In this document: positions 7,340-15,845 of the stretch, in pieces
Numbering within the stretch: position 1 is the stretch's first letter
How the letters are laid out: each line of letters starts with the position of its first letter
Assembly (NCBI GenBank): GCA_030065875.1
Contig: JASJCR010000054.1
Span: 1-37,155, forward strand
DNA: 37,155 bases
Reading direction: 5' to 3'
Source of the DNA: Ardenticatenaceae bacterium
GTDB taxonomy: Bacteria > Chloroflexota > Anaerolineae > Promineifilales > Promineifilaceae
Program-made: the position numbers and the translations under genes
The notes under the pieces: model-generated
What the model was told of the DNA's origin: nothing
The model's input: only the letters and a program-made list of their open reading frames with translations
Databases searched by the model: none

Positions 7340-9790
7340 TTATTCCGTCGTCTCTTCCCCAGAATCAGCCTCTTTATTTCCGTCTTGTTTGCGTGTTGGG
7401 ATTTTAACCATTTTGTACTGCCGGCCGCCGGCCACGGAAATAACGGTTTTGACGTCGATATCGTCGGGAATCAGACCAAAATCTTGCAGGGTCCAGATGG
7501 TGGTGATGCGATCCGAGAGATTAGGCCACTGATCTTTGGCCCACAAATACCGCTGCCGGCTAAACTGCCAAATCGGCTCCGGCTGATTTTCGGGTTCATA
7601 AGCGCAGTAAGCTTTCCAAATTTCGTCGTGATCTTCCTGAGGAAGAAGGATATCCAGCATCGCCTGCTGAACCACCGCCGCATCCCGGCCGTGATCCGGT
7701 TCAACCCAGTTTAAGTGGTAGTTGTGAATAAAGGTAAATACCCCAAGCCGGGCGTAATGCTCAATTGTTCTATAGAGCTCCTCTTTTTGATCTAACGCCT
7801 CATGATAAGTGGCTTCCAGATCCTGGCTGGGCTCTTCAATATGATCGTGCTCATCCCCATGCCCGTTTTCACCAAAGAGCTCTTCGTCGAGATTATAAAG
7901 AAAACAAACGAGCTGTTTCACCCTGAAGGACTCGACGTTGAGGGGATTTAATCGACCCGACTCAATAATTTCATTTAGGGCAACAATAATTCCGCGCTGA
8001 CGGGCATAATCGTGTGCCCGTTCAACACCCGATGTATAAACGCGCTCCATGGTGCCCGGCGGAAACGCAGGGGGTTCGCTTTCCGGTTTTTCCCCACGCA
8101 AGGTGTTGTTGGCGTAATAATATTGGAAGATGGTGATAAGGGTGCCAAAGATGACGATAGCCAGCAGGGCGTCAGATTTTTGCGTTACCAAAACGATCCC
8201 CATGATATAGCTGGCCACCATGCCGCGGAAACCGGCAAATTTAAGCGAGCGGGCCTCGGCCGAGTTGGGCTCAATGCCACGGTCGCGCAACACGTCATCG
8301 CGCACGAGGAAAACCGTCGTACTGGTAATGATAAAGGCGCTGACAAAGCCAAAGGCGTAATATGATTCCACCACAACCACTTCGCGAATGATGGGGATCA
8401 GCACGGCCGCAAACCCCCAGATCACGGCGATGCCGGTGCGGTCATCACTAAAGTAGCTGGGCAGACGGCCGAGGCGGGCCGCATTGGCCGCGACAGCCGC
8501 ACCCCCAACATACCCCCCCCCCTGGGCCAGGAGCAAAATGATCGCCAAAAGGATACCGGCCACGAATAGAAATGTCGCGCCGTTGGTGCCGTTTGTCGCT
8601 TCATTGATCGCTCGGGCAAACGCCAGATTATTAGCCAGCTCATTGATCTGTTCCTGATCGGATTGCCCGGTCGATTCACTTTCCTCCGGAATGCCTTCAC
8701 CGGCCAAGGACTCGGCCGCTTCGCGCACCGATAACTCTTCAAAGAGCTGGCGGGCCTGCTGCCGGTCTGTTTCAGTGACGATGATAGAGCTTTCTTCAAC
8801 CCCGTTGCCCAACGTTTGAGCGGCAATGATTTCATACTCAATCAGCAACGTGCTGTAACCCTCGGTGGCGGGAATGTTCCACTGCTGGGCGGCATACAGC
8901 TGAAATACGCCGGTGCCGATCAGGAAGATGGCCGCGAGGGTTAAGGCGGTGTTGATGACCTTCCACTTGGGTCTGGCGGCATGTTTACCGCTGGCGGGGA
9001 TCACCTCATAACCGGAGAAGCCAAGCATGGCGCTGGACATGGAGCGCAGGAAAAGCTGGAAGAAAAGCACCGTCCCAATGGCTGAGACGTCCTGCTGGGC
9101 CCGAACAACGTGCTCGACAACCCCGTTGGCTTCCAGGCGGCTGACGATCCCTTCAGTTAGAAATGCCCACTCGGGGTTGCCGGCTGCGGCCGCTCCAACG
9201 ATGCTCAGGGCACCAATTGTAAAAACGGTAAAGGCGCCACCCCCGATCAAAAAGAGGGGGACCGCCCGTTTGGGGCCCATGATGACGAGCACCGCCATGA
9301 TGAAGAAGGCGAAAATTTCAGCCAGCAATATGCGGTAGGCTGCCAGCTCCGGGTAGATGAGCATGGTCACATCGGCCGCAGAGATCGAGCTGATAATAAT
9401 GGTTAGAACCGCATCGAGAAAAAACAGGCTGGTGCCGATCCAGGAGAGCCATTTCATCCTGGGCGGACCAATCGCTTCGACCAGCGGCCCGCTCCCTCCG
9501 GCGTTCGGCCGCAGGTACGCCCCGGCTTTATAGGCGGGCACAATTCCAAAAAAGAGAAGGATCGACAGTACGATAAAAGCGAGGATGGCGATATTGTGAT
9601 AGCCCTCCGCCCCATGGATGGCCAGCAAGGTTTGATACGCAGCCACGCTAAAGGCATCGGCCGCAATTTCAAAAATCAAGGCCAACACCCCTAAACCTGA
9701 TCCCCCCAGAAGCAATCCCTCAACCATAAGGCGCGGCAGTTTTTTCTTTGCATCTTGCGCTTCAGCAGGATTAATATAGCTTTTGAACAT
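7340..9790 (-). CDS. APC-superfamily permease with long soluble C-terminal domain
   Basis: An 816-residue membrane protein. The N-terminal ~560 residues carry about a dozen hydrophobic spans in an amino acid/polyamine/cation (APC) pattern, including the first-span motif GGSGLGVLALIFEI and SMSSAMLGFSGYEVIPA. A hydrophilic, acidic loop of about 80 residues interrupts the spans near residues 325-405. After the last span comes a cytosolic domain of about 250 residues that I do not recognise. It has a His/Asp/Glu-rich patch (HGDEHDH) and ends in a charged tail. The start at 9790 is fixed by an AGGAGG Shine-Dalgarno, 7-nt spacing. The transported solute is unknown; amino acids or ions are possible. 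The extra domain suggests a regulatory or sensing role, which is inference. Confidence 0.75.
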   Translation of the reverse strand: MFKSYINPAEAQDAKKKLPRLMVEGLLLGGSGLGVLALIFEIAADAFSVAAYQTLLAIHGAEGYHNIAILAFIVLSILLFFGIVPAYKAGAYLRPNAGGSGPLVEAIGPPRMKWLSWIGTSLFFLDAVLTIIISSISAADVTMLIYPELAAYRILLAEIFAFFIMAVLVIMGPKRAVPLFLIGGGAFTVFTIGALSIVGAAAAGNPEWAFLTEGIVSRLEANGVVEHVVRAQQDVSAIGTVLFFQLFLRSMSSAMLGFSGYEVIPASGKHAARPKWKVINTALTLAAIFLIGTGVFQLYAAQQWNIPATEGYSTLLIEYEIIAAQTLGNGVEESSIIVTETDRQQARQLFEELSVREAAESLAGEGIPEESESTGQSDQEQINELANNLAFARAINEATNGTNGATFLFVAGILLAIILLLAQGGGYVGGAAVAANAARLGRLPSYFSDDRTGIAVIWGFAAVLIPIIREVVVVESYYAFGFVSAFIITSTTVFLVRDDVLRDRGIEPNSAEARSLKFAGFRGMVASYIMGIVLVTQKSDALLAIVIFGTLITIFQYYYANNTLRGEKPESEPPAFPPGTMERVYTSGVERAHDYARQRGIIVALNEIIESGRLNPLNVESFRVKQLVCFLYNLDEELFGENGHGDEHDHIEEPSQDLEATYHEALDQKEELYRTIEHYARLGVFTFIHNYHLNWVEPDHGRDAAVVQQAMLDILLPQEDHDEIWKAYCAYEPENQPEPIWQFSRQRYLWAKDQWPNLSDRITTIWTLQDFGLIPDDIDVKTVISVAGGRQYKMVKIPTRKQDGNKEADSGEETTE

Positions 9791-10132
9791 GAATCATCCT
9801 CCTAATCAGGAAAAGAGCTGTTCATCTGTCCGGTCTAAAAGCGAAGGGGCAGAAGGCTCTGGCAACAAACTAAATACGAGAAATGGCGACTTGAAGTGGC
9901 ATAAACTTGAAGAAAGTGGAAATCATTTTTTTAGTGGATCACGATTAAAAACCAGCCACAGATTAACGCGGATTATCACAGATTTCTCTCTGTAATCTGC
10001 GGACATTTATTTCACAACACATTTTGGTAACCACTTTTGTGAATTATAAATAAAGTATTAGATTTCGGCATGGTGAATTTTACCTAGTTATGGAAAAAAA
10101 GGTACGGGAACACAGCAATTTATTAGCAAAAG
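9791..10132. other. Spacer upstream of the permease gene
   Basis: No gene seen. It holds the permease ribosome binding site, a CACAGATT-type repeat at 9955-10004 (sibling of the inverted repeat at 12021-12079), and a perfect TATAAT on the minus strand (10043-10048) that could be the permease -10 box, although no good -35 is visible. I see no riboswitch I can name. Confidence 0.5.
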
Positions 10133-10145
10133 CGGTTTTAAACCG
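10133..10145 (-). terminator. Possible weak terminator after pgi
   Basis: Directly after the pgi stop codon, the minus strand reads CGGTT-TAA-AACCG followed by GCTTTT. The stem is only 5 bp and the T-tract is short, so this is tentative. Confidence 0.35.
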
Positions 10146-11804
10146 TTAATTTTGCCGCAGCATTTTATAAGCTCGTATTAAGCCTGTGGTTGAGCTGTCG
10201 TGGTTGGTCACCGCGGCCGTGCTCTCTAATTCTGGCAAGATCGTTTTGGCCAGGACTTTGCCCAACTCAACCCCCATCTGATCAAAAGAATTGATGTTCC
10301 AGATCATCCCCTGGCTAAATATTTTGTGCTCGTACAGGGCGATTAACGCTCCCAGCGTACGGGGGGTTAGCTGCTTGTACAGGAAGGAGTTGGTCGGCCG
10401 GTTACCGGGAAAGGTTTTGGCAGCGGTTAACAAATCGAGCGCTTCTTCCCCAACCCCCTGCTCGGTCAACTCCGCCCGGGCTTCATCTGCGGTGCGACCT
10501 TTCATCAGCGCTTCGGTTTGAGCCAGGAAGTTAGAGATCAGCTTTGGATGATGGTCCCCCAATTCGTTGTGGCTTTGAGCCGCGGCCAGAAAATCGCAGG
10601 GGATTAGCTTGGTTCCCTGATGAATCAGCTGGTAAAACGCGTGCTGCCCGTTGGTGCCGGGCTGCCCCCAGATGATCGGTCCCGTATCGATGTTTACGAA
10701 GCCACCGTCGCGGGTCACGCGTTTGCCGTTGCTTTCCATATCTCCCTGCTGGAAATAGGCGGAGAAGTAAGTCAGATAGTGATCATAAGGCAAAATCGCC
10801 TGGGCCTGCGCACCCCAGAAGTTGTTGTACCAGACTCCGAGCAGGGCCATGATAACCGGGATGTTTTTTGCAAAAGGAGCGGTCCGAAAATGCTCATCAA
10901 CCGCGTGAGCCCCGTCCAGCAGCGCCTCAAAATTGTCCATACCGATTGAGAGGGCGATGGATGTGCCGATGGCCGACCACAGCGAGTACCGGCCGCCAAC
11001 CCAATCCCAGAAGGCGAACATGTTGCGGGTATCGATGCCAAATTCAGCTACTTTTTCTTCATTGGTAGAGAGGGCCGCAAAATGTTTGGCGATGGCGGTT
11101 TCATCTCCACCGGCCGCCTGCAGCAGCCACCGACGCGCGGAGTGGGCGTTGGTCATCGTTTCCTGGGTGGTAAAGGTTTTTGAAGCAATCAGAAACAGGG
11201 TGGTCTCTGGTTGACATAACTTAAGTGTTTCGGTCAAATCGCTGCCGTCGACATTGGAAACAAAATGAACGCTTAGCTCTGGGCTGGCGTACGGCCGCAG
11301 AGCGGTGGCCACCATCTTGGGACCCAAATCTGACCCGCCAATGCCGATGTTGACCACATCGGTGATGCGCTGACCGGTGTACCCAACCCAGCGGCCGCTC
11401 CGCACATCTTCTGTGAAGGTCCGCATCTGCGCTAAAACCTGATTGACATCGGGCATCACGTCCACTCCATCAACCAAAATCGGCCGATTGCTGCGGTTAC
11501 GCAAAGCGATGTGCAGGACCGCTCTTTGTTCCGTAACGTTGATTTTTTCCCCTGAAAACATCGCCTCGATTTGTGCCTTCAGGCCGGCCGCTTCGGCCAG
11601 GGCCAACAAGAGCGACATGGTTTCACTGGTGATCCTGTTTTTTGAGTAGTCAAATAAAATTTCTTCAAACTGGTGCGAAAATCGAGAAAATCGTTCCGGA
11701 TCGTCATTAAAAAGGTCCCGCATGTGGGTCCCTTCAAGCGTATTTTTGTGATTGATCAACGCGGCCCACTCGGGGGTCGCCATTATAGATTGCCCTTGCG
11801 ACAT
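10146..11804 (-). CDS. pgi: Glucose-6-phosphate isomerase
   Basis: A 552-residue protein close in length to E. coli Pgi (549). It interconverts glucose-6-phosphate and fructose-6-phosphate in glycolysis and gluconeogenesis. Family signatures are present: INVTEQRAVLHIALRN, NIGIGGSDLGPKM, FVSNVDGSDLTETL, SKTFTTQETMTNA, the FWDWVGGRYSLWSAIG substrate-binding block, YFQQGDMESNGKR with the catalytic Glu, and QLTPRTLGALIALYEHK near the C-terminus. The start at 11804 is supported by an AGGAGG ribosome binding site 5 nt upstream. It stands as a single gene between repeat-containing spacers. Confidence 0.97.
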   Translation of the reverse strand: MSQGQSIMATPEWAALINHKNTLEGTHMRDLFNDDPERFSRFSHQFEEILFDYSKNRITSETMSLLLALAEAAGLKAQIEAMFSGEKINVTEQRAVLHIALRNRSNRPILVDGVDVMPDVNQVLAQMRTFTEDVRSGRWVGYTGQRITDVVNIGIGGSDLGPKMVATALRPYASPELSVHFVSNVDGSDLTETLKLCQPETTLFLIASKTFTTQETMTNAHSARRWLLQAAGGDETAIAKHFAALSTNEEKVAEFGIDTRNMFAFWDWVGGRYSLWSAIGTSIALSIGMDNFEALLDGAHAVDEHFRTAPFAKNIPVIMALLGVWYNNFWGAQAQAILPYDHYLTYFSAYFQQGDMESNGKRVTRDGGFVNIDTGPIIWGQPGTNGQHAFYQLIHQGTKLIPCDFLAAAQSHNELGDHHPKLISNFLAQTEALMKGRTADEARAELTEQGVGEEALDLLTAAKTFPGNRPTNSFLYKQLTPRTLGALIALYEHKIFSQGMIWNINSFDQMGVELGKVLAKTILPELESTAAVTNHDSSTTGLIRAYKMLRQN

Positions 11805-12118
11805 TTTAGCCTCCTAAACCCTGATGCATTTCTCTTCTTGTTGCCTACATGATAAATAGAATTTGTGTAAAAGACCAGTCCCCCGATCAATTAAATTTGG
11901 GAATGTTCTGCGGATTCCGCGCGGTATTTAGCAAGGGAGGGAGAAGCGGCTTAAGCACTGCATTTCATGAATGTTTTTGCCACAGATTAGGTAAGTTACA
12001 AAAAGCTTTCTGAAGAAGGTGTCCGCAGATTACGCAGATTTTCGCAGATTACAGAGAAAAATCTGCGTAATCTGTGGACAATTATTTTATGGTTTGTGAA
12101 ATGAACCACTTTAGGCTA
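11805..12118. other. Spacer between the kinase and pgi with a 22-bp inverted repeat
   Basis: No gene seen. The main feature is an inverted repeat with 22-bp arms, 12021-12042 and 12058-12079, 21 of 22 positions complementary, built from GCAGATTACGCAGATT-type units. It has no T-tract, so it is not an obvious terminator. The pgi Shine-Dalgarno is at the low-coordinate end. Confidence 0.7.
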
Positions 12119-15100
12119 TCAGGTGGTGATTAGCGAGGAGAATTGCTTGGCCAGGGCGAGAATCGTGCGATGCTCCGGTATTTGGAAAAACATGGCCCGC
12201 TGCTGCGGATCTTCAATACGCTCGCTTTGCGAGAGCATGCGCAGACGGGCTTCATGAAGCAGCTCAAAAGCCAGGGCGTCATCCAGAGCCTGGAGAACCC
12301 AGAAGCAGGTGAGATAAATGCGAAAAGGCTTGCCGGTTCCTTCGAGAGATTTGCCCTCCTGAAGATGAGTGAGGACCGGCTGGATGTGAGTTTCAGCCTC
12401 CCCGATCGCTCCCTGCTGGATCGCTATTTGGGCCAAAATGGAGCGGGCTTCGAGGAGCTGCTGATTTTGGGACAGCTCCTGCCAGATGTTAATGGCTCTG
12501 CCGCACACCGTGCGGGCTTCGTCAAAGCGGCCGAGGTCGGTCAGGATGAGGCTGTAATCCCGCAGGGCGTATCCCTGCAGCTGCAGGCTGCCTAACTCAC
12601 TGGCTACTTCATGGGCGCGGAGGCTGTACGCTTCCGCCCGCCGGGCATTACCCAAAAAATGATAAACCAGACTGAGGTTAATCAAATTAAAGCAGATGCC
12701 AAAGGGAACGTTGATTTCCTCGCACAGCTGCAGGGCCAGCTCTCCATATGAACGGCCGCGGTCGTAATTGCCCACGTCCATGTATATCGAGCAGAGGTTG
12801 GTTAATATGCGGGCGCTTCCCTCCTGATCACCGATCTCCTGGTAAATTTCCTGCGCTTTTTCCCAGAAAGCGAGGCAGGTCGCCAGCTGCCCCTGCGCCT
12901 GAGCCACGATGCCTAGATTATTGAGGATAGATCCCTCGCCCTGCTTCTCGTTTAGCGCATTGTAAATTTGTAGGGCTTGATTAAACATGTCGGCCGCCTG
13001 ATCAAATTGACCCAGTTCCAGAAAAGATACCCCCAAAAAACGGAGTGAATCACCCTGGATAAGGGCCATGCCAACCACGTTGGCTTGTCTTAGGGCCACA
13101 TGCATTTTTTCCTGGGCTTCTTCATACCGACCCAGTTTCAAAAAGGCTTCTCCGGCGGTCATATGACCGGCTGCTTCATCGGCCAGGTTGCCCACGTCCT
13201 GGGCCAGCGCAATGGCCTCGTCGGCTGAGCTAATTGCCGGCTGAAATTCGCCGATAGCGATTTGATATTTTGCGGTTTGCAGAAAAATCTGGGAGCGCCA
13301 TTCCGCCTGCTTCTCTGTGTGCAGGTTGGCGGCAACTTGATGGAGGTATTCAAGTTCTTCTTGCTGAGCTTCTCGCTTACCGAGCAGGCTGTACACTTTT
13401 TCTTTGGAGAGATGGAGCACAAAGCGCGAATCGAGCTCGTCTTTAGGCAGGAGCTGCAGGGCATGATCCATAAAATGGAGTGCTTCGTCATTTCGATAAA
13501 GCTGGCGGGCATAATTCCCGGCCTCAATCGCATAAGCGCACTCTTTTTGACGATTGCCAACTTCCCCCCAATGGTGGGCCAGGGCGGCCGCCTGCTCCGG
13601 ATCATCAGGGTATTGTTTTTCAATCGCTTCCGCGGCCAGGTGATGCCACTGTTGATGGTGACCGGCGGTCAAACCTCTCAAAACACCGGTCCGCAGCTTA
13701 TCGTGCGTAAAGCGCCAGCGGCCGTCAAATACCTCTAAAATGGCGGCGTCAGATGCCTCAAGAAGCCAATTTTCGACCGATAATTGGGCCCGACTGGCCT
13801 GAAAAATATATTCTAGTAAGTTTAAATCAAGCAGACGGCCGATAACGGCCGCTCCCGGCAGCAGCTGCAGCGCCTGAGCCGACATACGCGAAAGCCTTCG
13901 CTCCAGAATCGAGGTGATTCCCTGGGGAAACAGCTGCTGCGGCAGCTCGCGCTGGCCGATCAGCTGCAAACTGCCCGCTTCTTCAGCGAGGGCGCGCACA
14001 ACTTCCACCAAGAAGAAGGTGTTTCCCTCAGTTTCCTGTTTAAGAAACTCCAACAGGTCCGGCTGTTTACCCACATCCCCCAACATCGCCGTCGTTAAAG
14101 ACACAATTTCGTGGTCTACAAAACGCGAGAGGGTCAGCGGTTTCATGCCCGGCAGGCGATCTGGCAGGTTTTGGCGTTCTTCCGGCCGGAACGTGGCGAT
14201 AATAACCAGCGGCAGATCGCTGACGATACGATTGAGCTGGTTGAGCAGCTCCAGGCCCTCTTCCGCCCACTGTAAATCTTCCAGCAGCAGCAGGGTCCAC
14301 TGATCTTGCTGCCTAAAAAGTTGGGTGACCGTACCGTAAAAGCGTTTGGTGACGGCCGCACCCTCGAGAGGAGGGGGCTGGGGGATATACCGCTCTAACA
14401 GGCGGCCGATATCCGGCACAAAATCTCTTAGAACGCCGGCCGCCAGGTCATTCATATCGGAGGTCAGCACCAATCGCCGAATCACCTCTCTCCACAGCGT
14501 ATACGGCAGGCGATGGGCATCCTCGGTAGCCTGCCCCATTAAAACCTGAGCGCCTTCGACAAGCGCCTGAATGCGCATCTCCTGTAGAAGGCGGGATTTG
14601 CCGACCCCGCTTTCTCCACCAATCAGCCAGGTGGAACCGCGTCCATCTTGAGCGGCCTTAAACGCCTGCTGCAGGGTGGCGATTTCTCTTTGCCGGCCGA
14701 TAAACGTGGCCGCCTGCAGGTAGCTTTCGCGGATATCGCGCGATTCATTGTGAAATTCCGGCCGCTTGATCACCTTGGCCAGGGCGCGGGCTACTTTGGG
14801 GCCGTTGGAGAGGCGTAGGGTGGGATCTTTCTCCAGCAAATCGTCGAGCAGCTGGCTGAGAGAGTGGGGGATATTGGCCGACCAGGTGTCTGGAAACTCC
14901 TGAGTGATCTCGACAAACAGTTCATGAAAGGTGCTGCTTTGAAAAAGCGGGGCTTCAAAAAGTATTTCATAAGCCATGACGCCCAGGGCGTAAAAGTCGG
15001 ATGCTTCAGATGCGGGAACTCCCTTTAATATTTCAGGGGCAAGATACCCCAGCGTCCCAGAGACGCCACCGGTGGCTGAGGCCACGTGATCGAGCGCTTC

Positions 15101-15622
15101 AGCCAGCCCAAAGTCCAGCACCTTGACCCGGCCGTCGATGACCATCACATTTTCCGGTTTTAAATCACGATGGATAATCCCTCGGCGATGAAGATAGGTG
15201 AGGGCCTCAGCAACCTGAATAATTAAATCGACTTTTTCTTCGAGCGAGCGGCCAGGTGCTGCTTCCCGCCACGTGTGCCCGTCTTTGAGCAGCTCCATCG
15301 TGAAGTACGGCTGCCCGGAGCGGTCAAATCCGTAGTCCAAGACGCTGATGATGTGAGGATGACGCAGCGAGGCCAGGGTTTGGAATTCCTGGGTCATGGC
15401 CAGACGCATCGCGTTGTCATGACCGGGTTGAATGGAGGTTAAGCCGGTTGTGATCGATTCGTTTTTTGCGGAATTCAGCAAAATCTGCTTGTAGGCAACC
15501 GTTTTTCTTTCCAAACGATCGGTAGCACGATACACCGCGCCCATGCCACCCATGCCCAGCAAATCGTGTAAGACATATCTCTTGTGTGTTGATTCTTCAA
15601 AGAGATTCACTGCAAATATCAT
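12119..15622 (-). CDS. Ser/Thr protein kinase fused to AAA ATPase and TPR repeats
   Basis: A 1,167-residue multidomain regulator. The Hanks-type kinase domain is at residues ~17-290, with glycine loop GMGGMG, ATP-binding K45, catalytic H151-R-D153-LKPEN and D170-F-G, followed by GTLGYLAPE, so all key residues are present. Next comes an ATPase module with Walker A GGESGVGKS (K342) and a Walker B-like LLLLEDLQW near residue 447. It resembles the AAA_16/STAND-like ATPases found behind kinases. The rest (~700-1130) is a tetratricopeptide-repeat array, including units such as AGEAFLKLGRYEEAQEKMHVALRQ. No transmembrane span is evident, so it is probably cytosolic. The inputs and phosphorylation targets are unknown. 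The start at 15622 has only a weak, closely spaced Shine-Dalgarno, but the kinase domain begins soon after it. Confidence 0.9.
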   Translation of the reverse strand: MIFAVNLFEESTHKRYVLHDLLGMGGMGAVYRATDRLERKTVAYKQILLNSAKNESITTGLTSIQPGHDNAMRLAMTQEFQTLASLRHPHIISVLDYGFDRSGQPYFTMELLKDGHTWREAAPGRSLEEKVDLIIQVAEALTYLHRRGIIHRDLKPENVMVIDGRVKVLDFGLAEALDHVASATGGVSGTLGYLAPEILKGVPASEASDFYALGVMAYEILFEAPLFQSSTFHELFVEITQEFPDTWSANIPHSLSQLLDDLLEKDPTLRLSNGPKVARALAKVIKRPEFHNESRDIRESYLQAATFIGRQREIATLQQAFKAAQDGRGSTWLIGGESGVGKSRLLQEMRIQALVEGAQVLMGQATEDAHRLPYTLWREVIRRLVLTSDMNDLAAGVLRDFVPDIGRLLERYIPQPPPLEGAAVTKRFYGTVTQLFRQQDQWTLLLLEDLQWAEEGLELLNQLNRIVSDLPLVIIATFRPEERQNLPDRLPGMKPLTLSRFVDHEIVSLTTAMLGDVGKQPDLLEFLKQETEGNTFFLVEVVRALAEEAGSLQLIGQRELPQQLFPQGITSILERRLSRMSAQALQLLPGAAVIGRLLDLNLLEYIFQASRAQLSVENWLLEASDAAILEVFDGRWRFTHDKLRTGVLRGLTAGHHQQWHHLAAEAIEKQYPDDPEQAAALAHHWGEVGNRQKECAYAIEAGNYARQLYRNDEALHFMDHALQLLPKDELDSRFVLHLSKEKVYSLLGKREAQQEELEYLHQVAANLHTEKQAEWRSQIFLQTAKYQIAIGEFQPAISSADEAIALAQDVGNLADEAAGHMTAGEAFLKLGRYEEAQEKMHVALRQANVVGMALIQGDSLRFLGVSFLELGQFDQAADMFNQALQIYNALNEKQGEGSILNNLGIVAQAQGQLATCLAFWEKAQEIYQEIGDQEGSARILTNLCSIYMDVGNYDRGRSYGELALQLCEEINVPFGICFNLINLSLVYHFLGNARRAEAYSLRAHEVASELGSLQLQGYALRDYSLILTDLGRFDEARTVCGRAINIWQELSQNQQLLEARSILAQIAIQQGAIGEAETHIQPVLTHLQEGKSLEGTGKPFRIYLTCFWVLQALDDALAFELLHEARLRMLSQSERIEDPQQRAMFFQIPEHRTILALAKQFSSLITT

Positions 15623-15738
15623 CCCTGCAAAACGGTCGAGTCATTCAAAAACATTATGACATAGGCGTGTTTCTCGCACACTAGGCGATTGGTCATGAAT
15701 TGAGCAGGTTGGAGGTGAAAAAATGGGGAAAAAGGCCG

Positions 15739-15773
15739 CAGACTTCAGACCACAGACTTCAAACTTCAGAAAG
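15739..15773. repeat. Five CAGACTT-type heptamers
   Basis: Units CAGACTT, CAGACCA, CAGACTT, CAAACTT, CAGAAAG in the spacer between the subtilase and the kinase. The arm AGACCACAGAC (15747-15757) is complementary to GTCTGTGGTCT (15827-15837) in the next array, so the pair forms an inverted repeat. Confidence 0.75.
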
Positions 15774-15814
15774 AATGGATGTAGGAGAATGAATCTTTTC
15801 TCCAATCCTACAAT

Positions 15815-15842
15815 CTGATGTCTGATGTCTGTGGTCTGTGGT
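15815..15842. repeat. Four CTGATGT/CTGTGGT heptamers
   Basis: Units CTGATGT, CTGATGT, CTGTGGT, CTGTGGT end a few bases from the subtilase stop codon. They are the inverted counterpart of the array at 15739-15773. Confidence 0.75.
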
Positions 15843-15845
15843 CTT

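Noticed and set aside
9791..10145. Riboswitch (for example c-di-AMP type) upstream of the APC permease
   Set aside because: I looked for a conserved core on the minus strand and could not identify one; only repeats and a lone TATAAT are visible.
12143..12595. 150-residue plus-strand ORF
   Set aside because: It lies wholly opposite the TPR part of the kinase gene and has no recognisable protein features.
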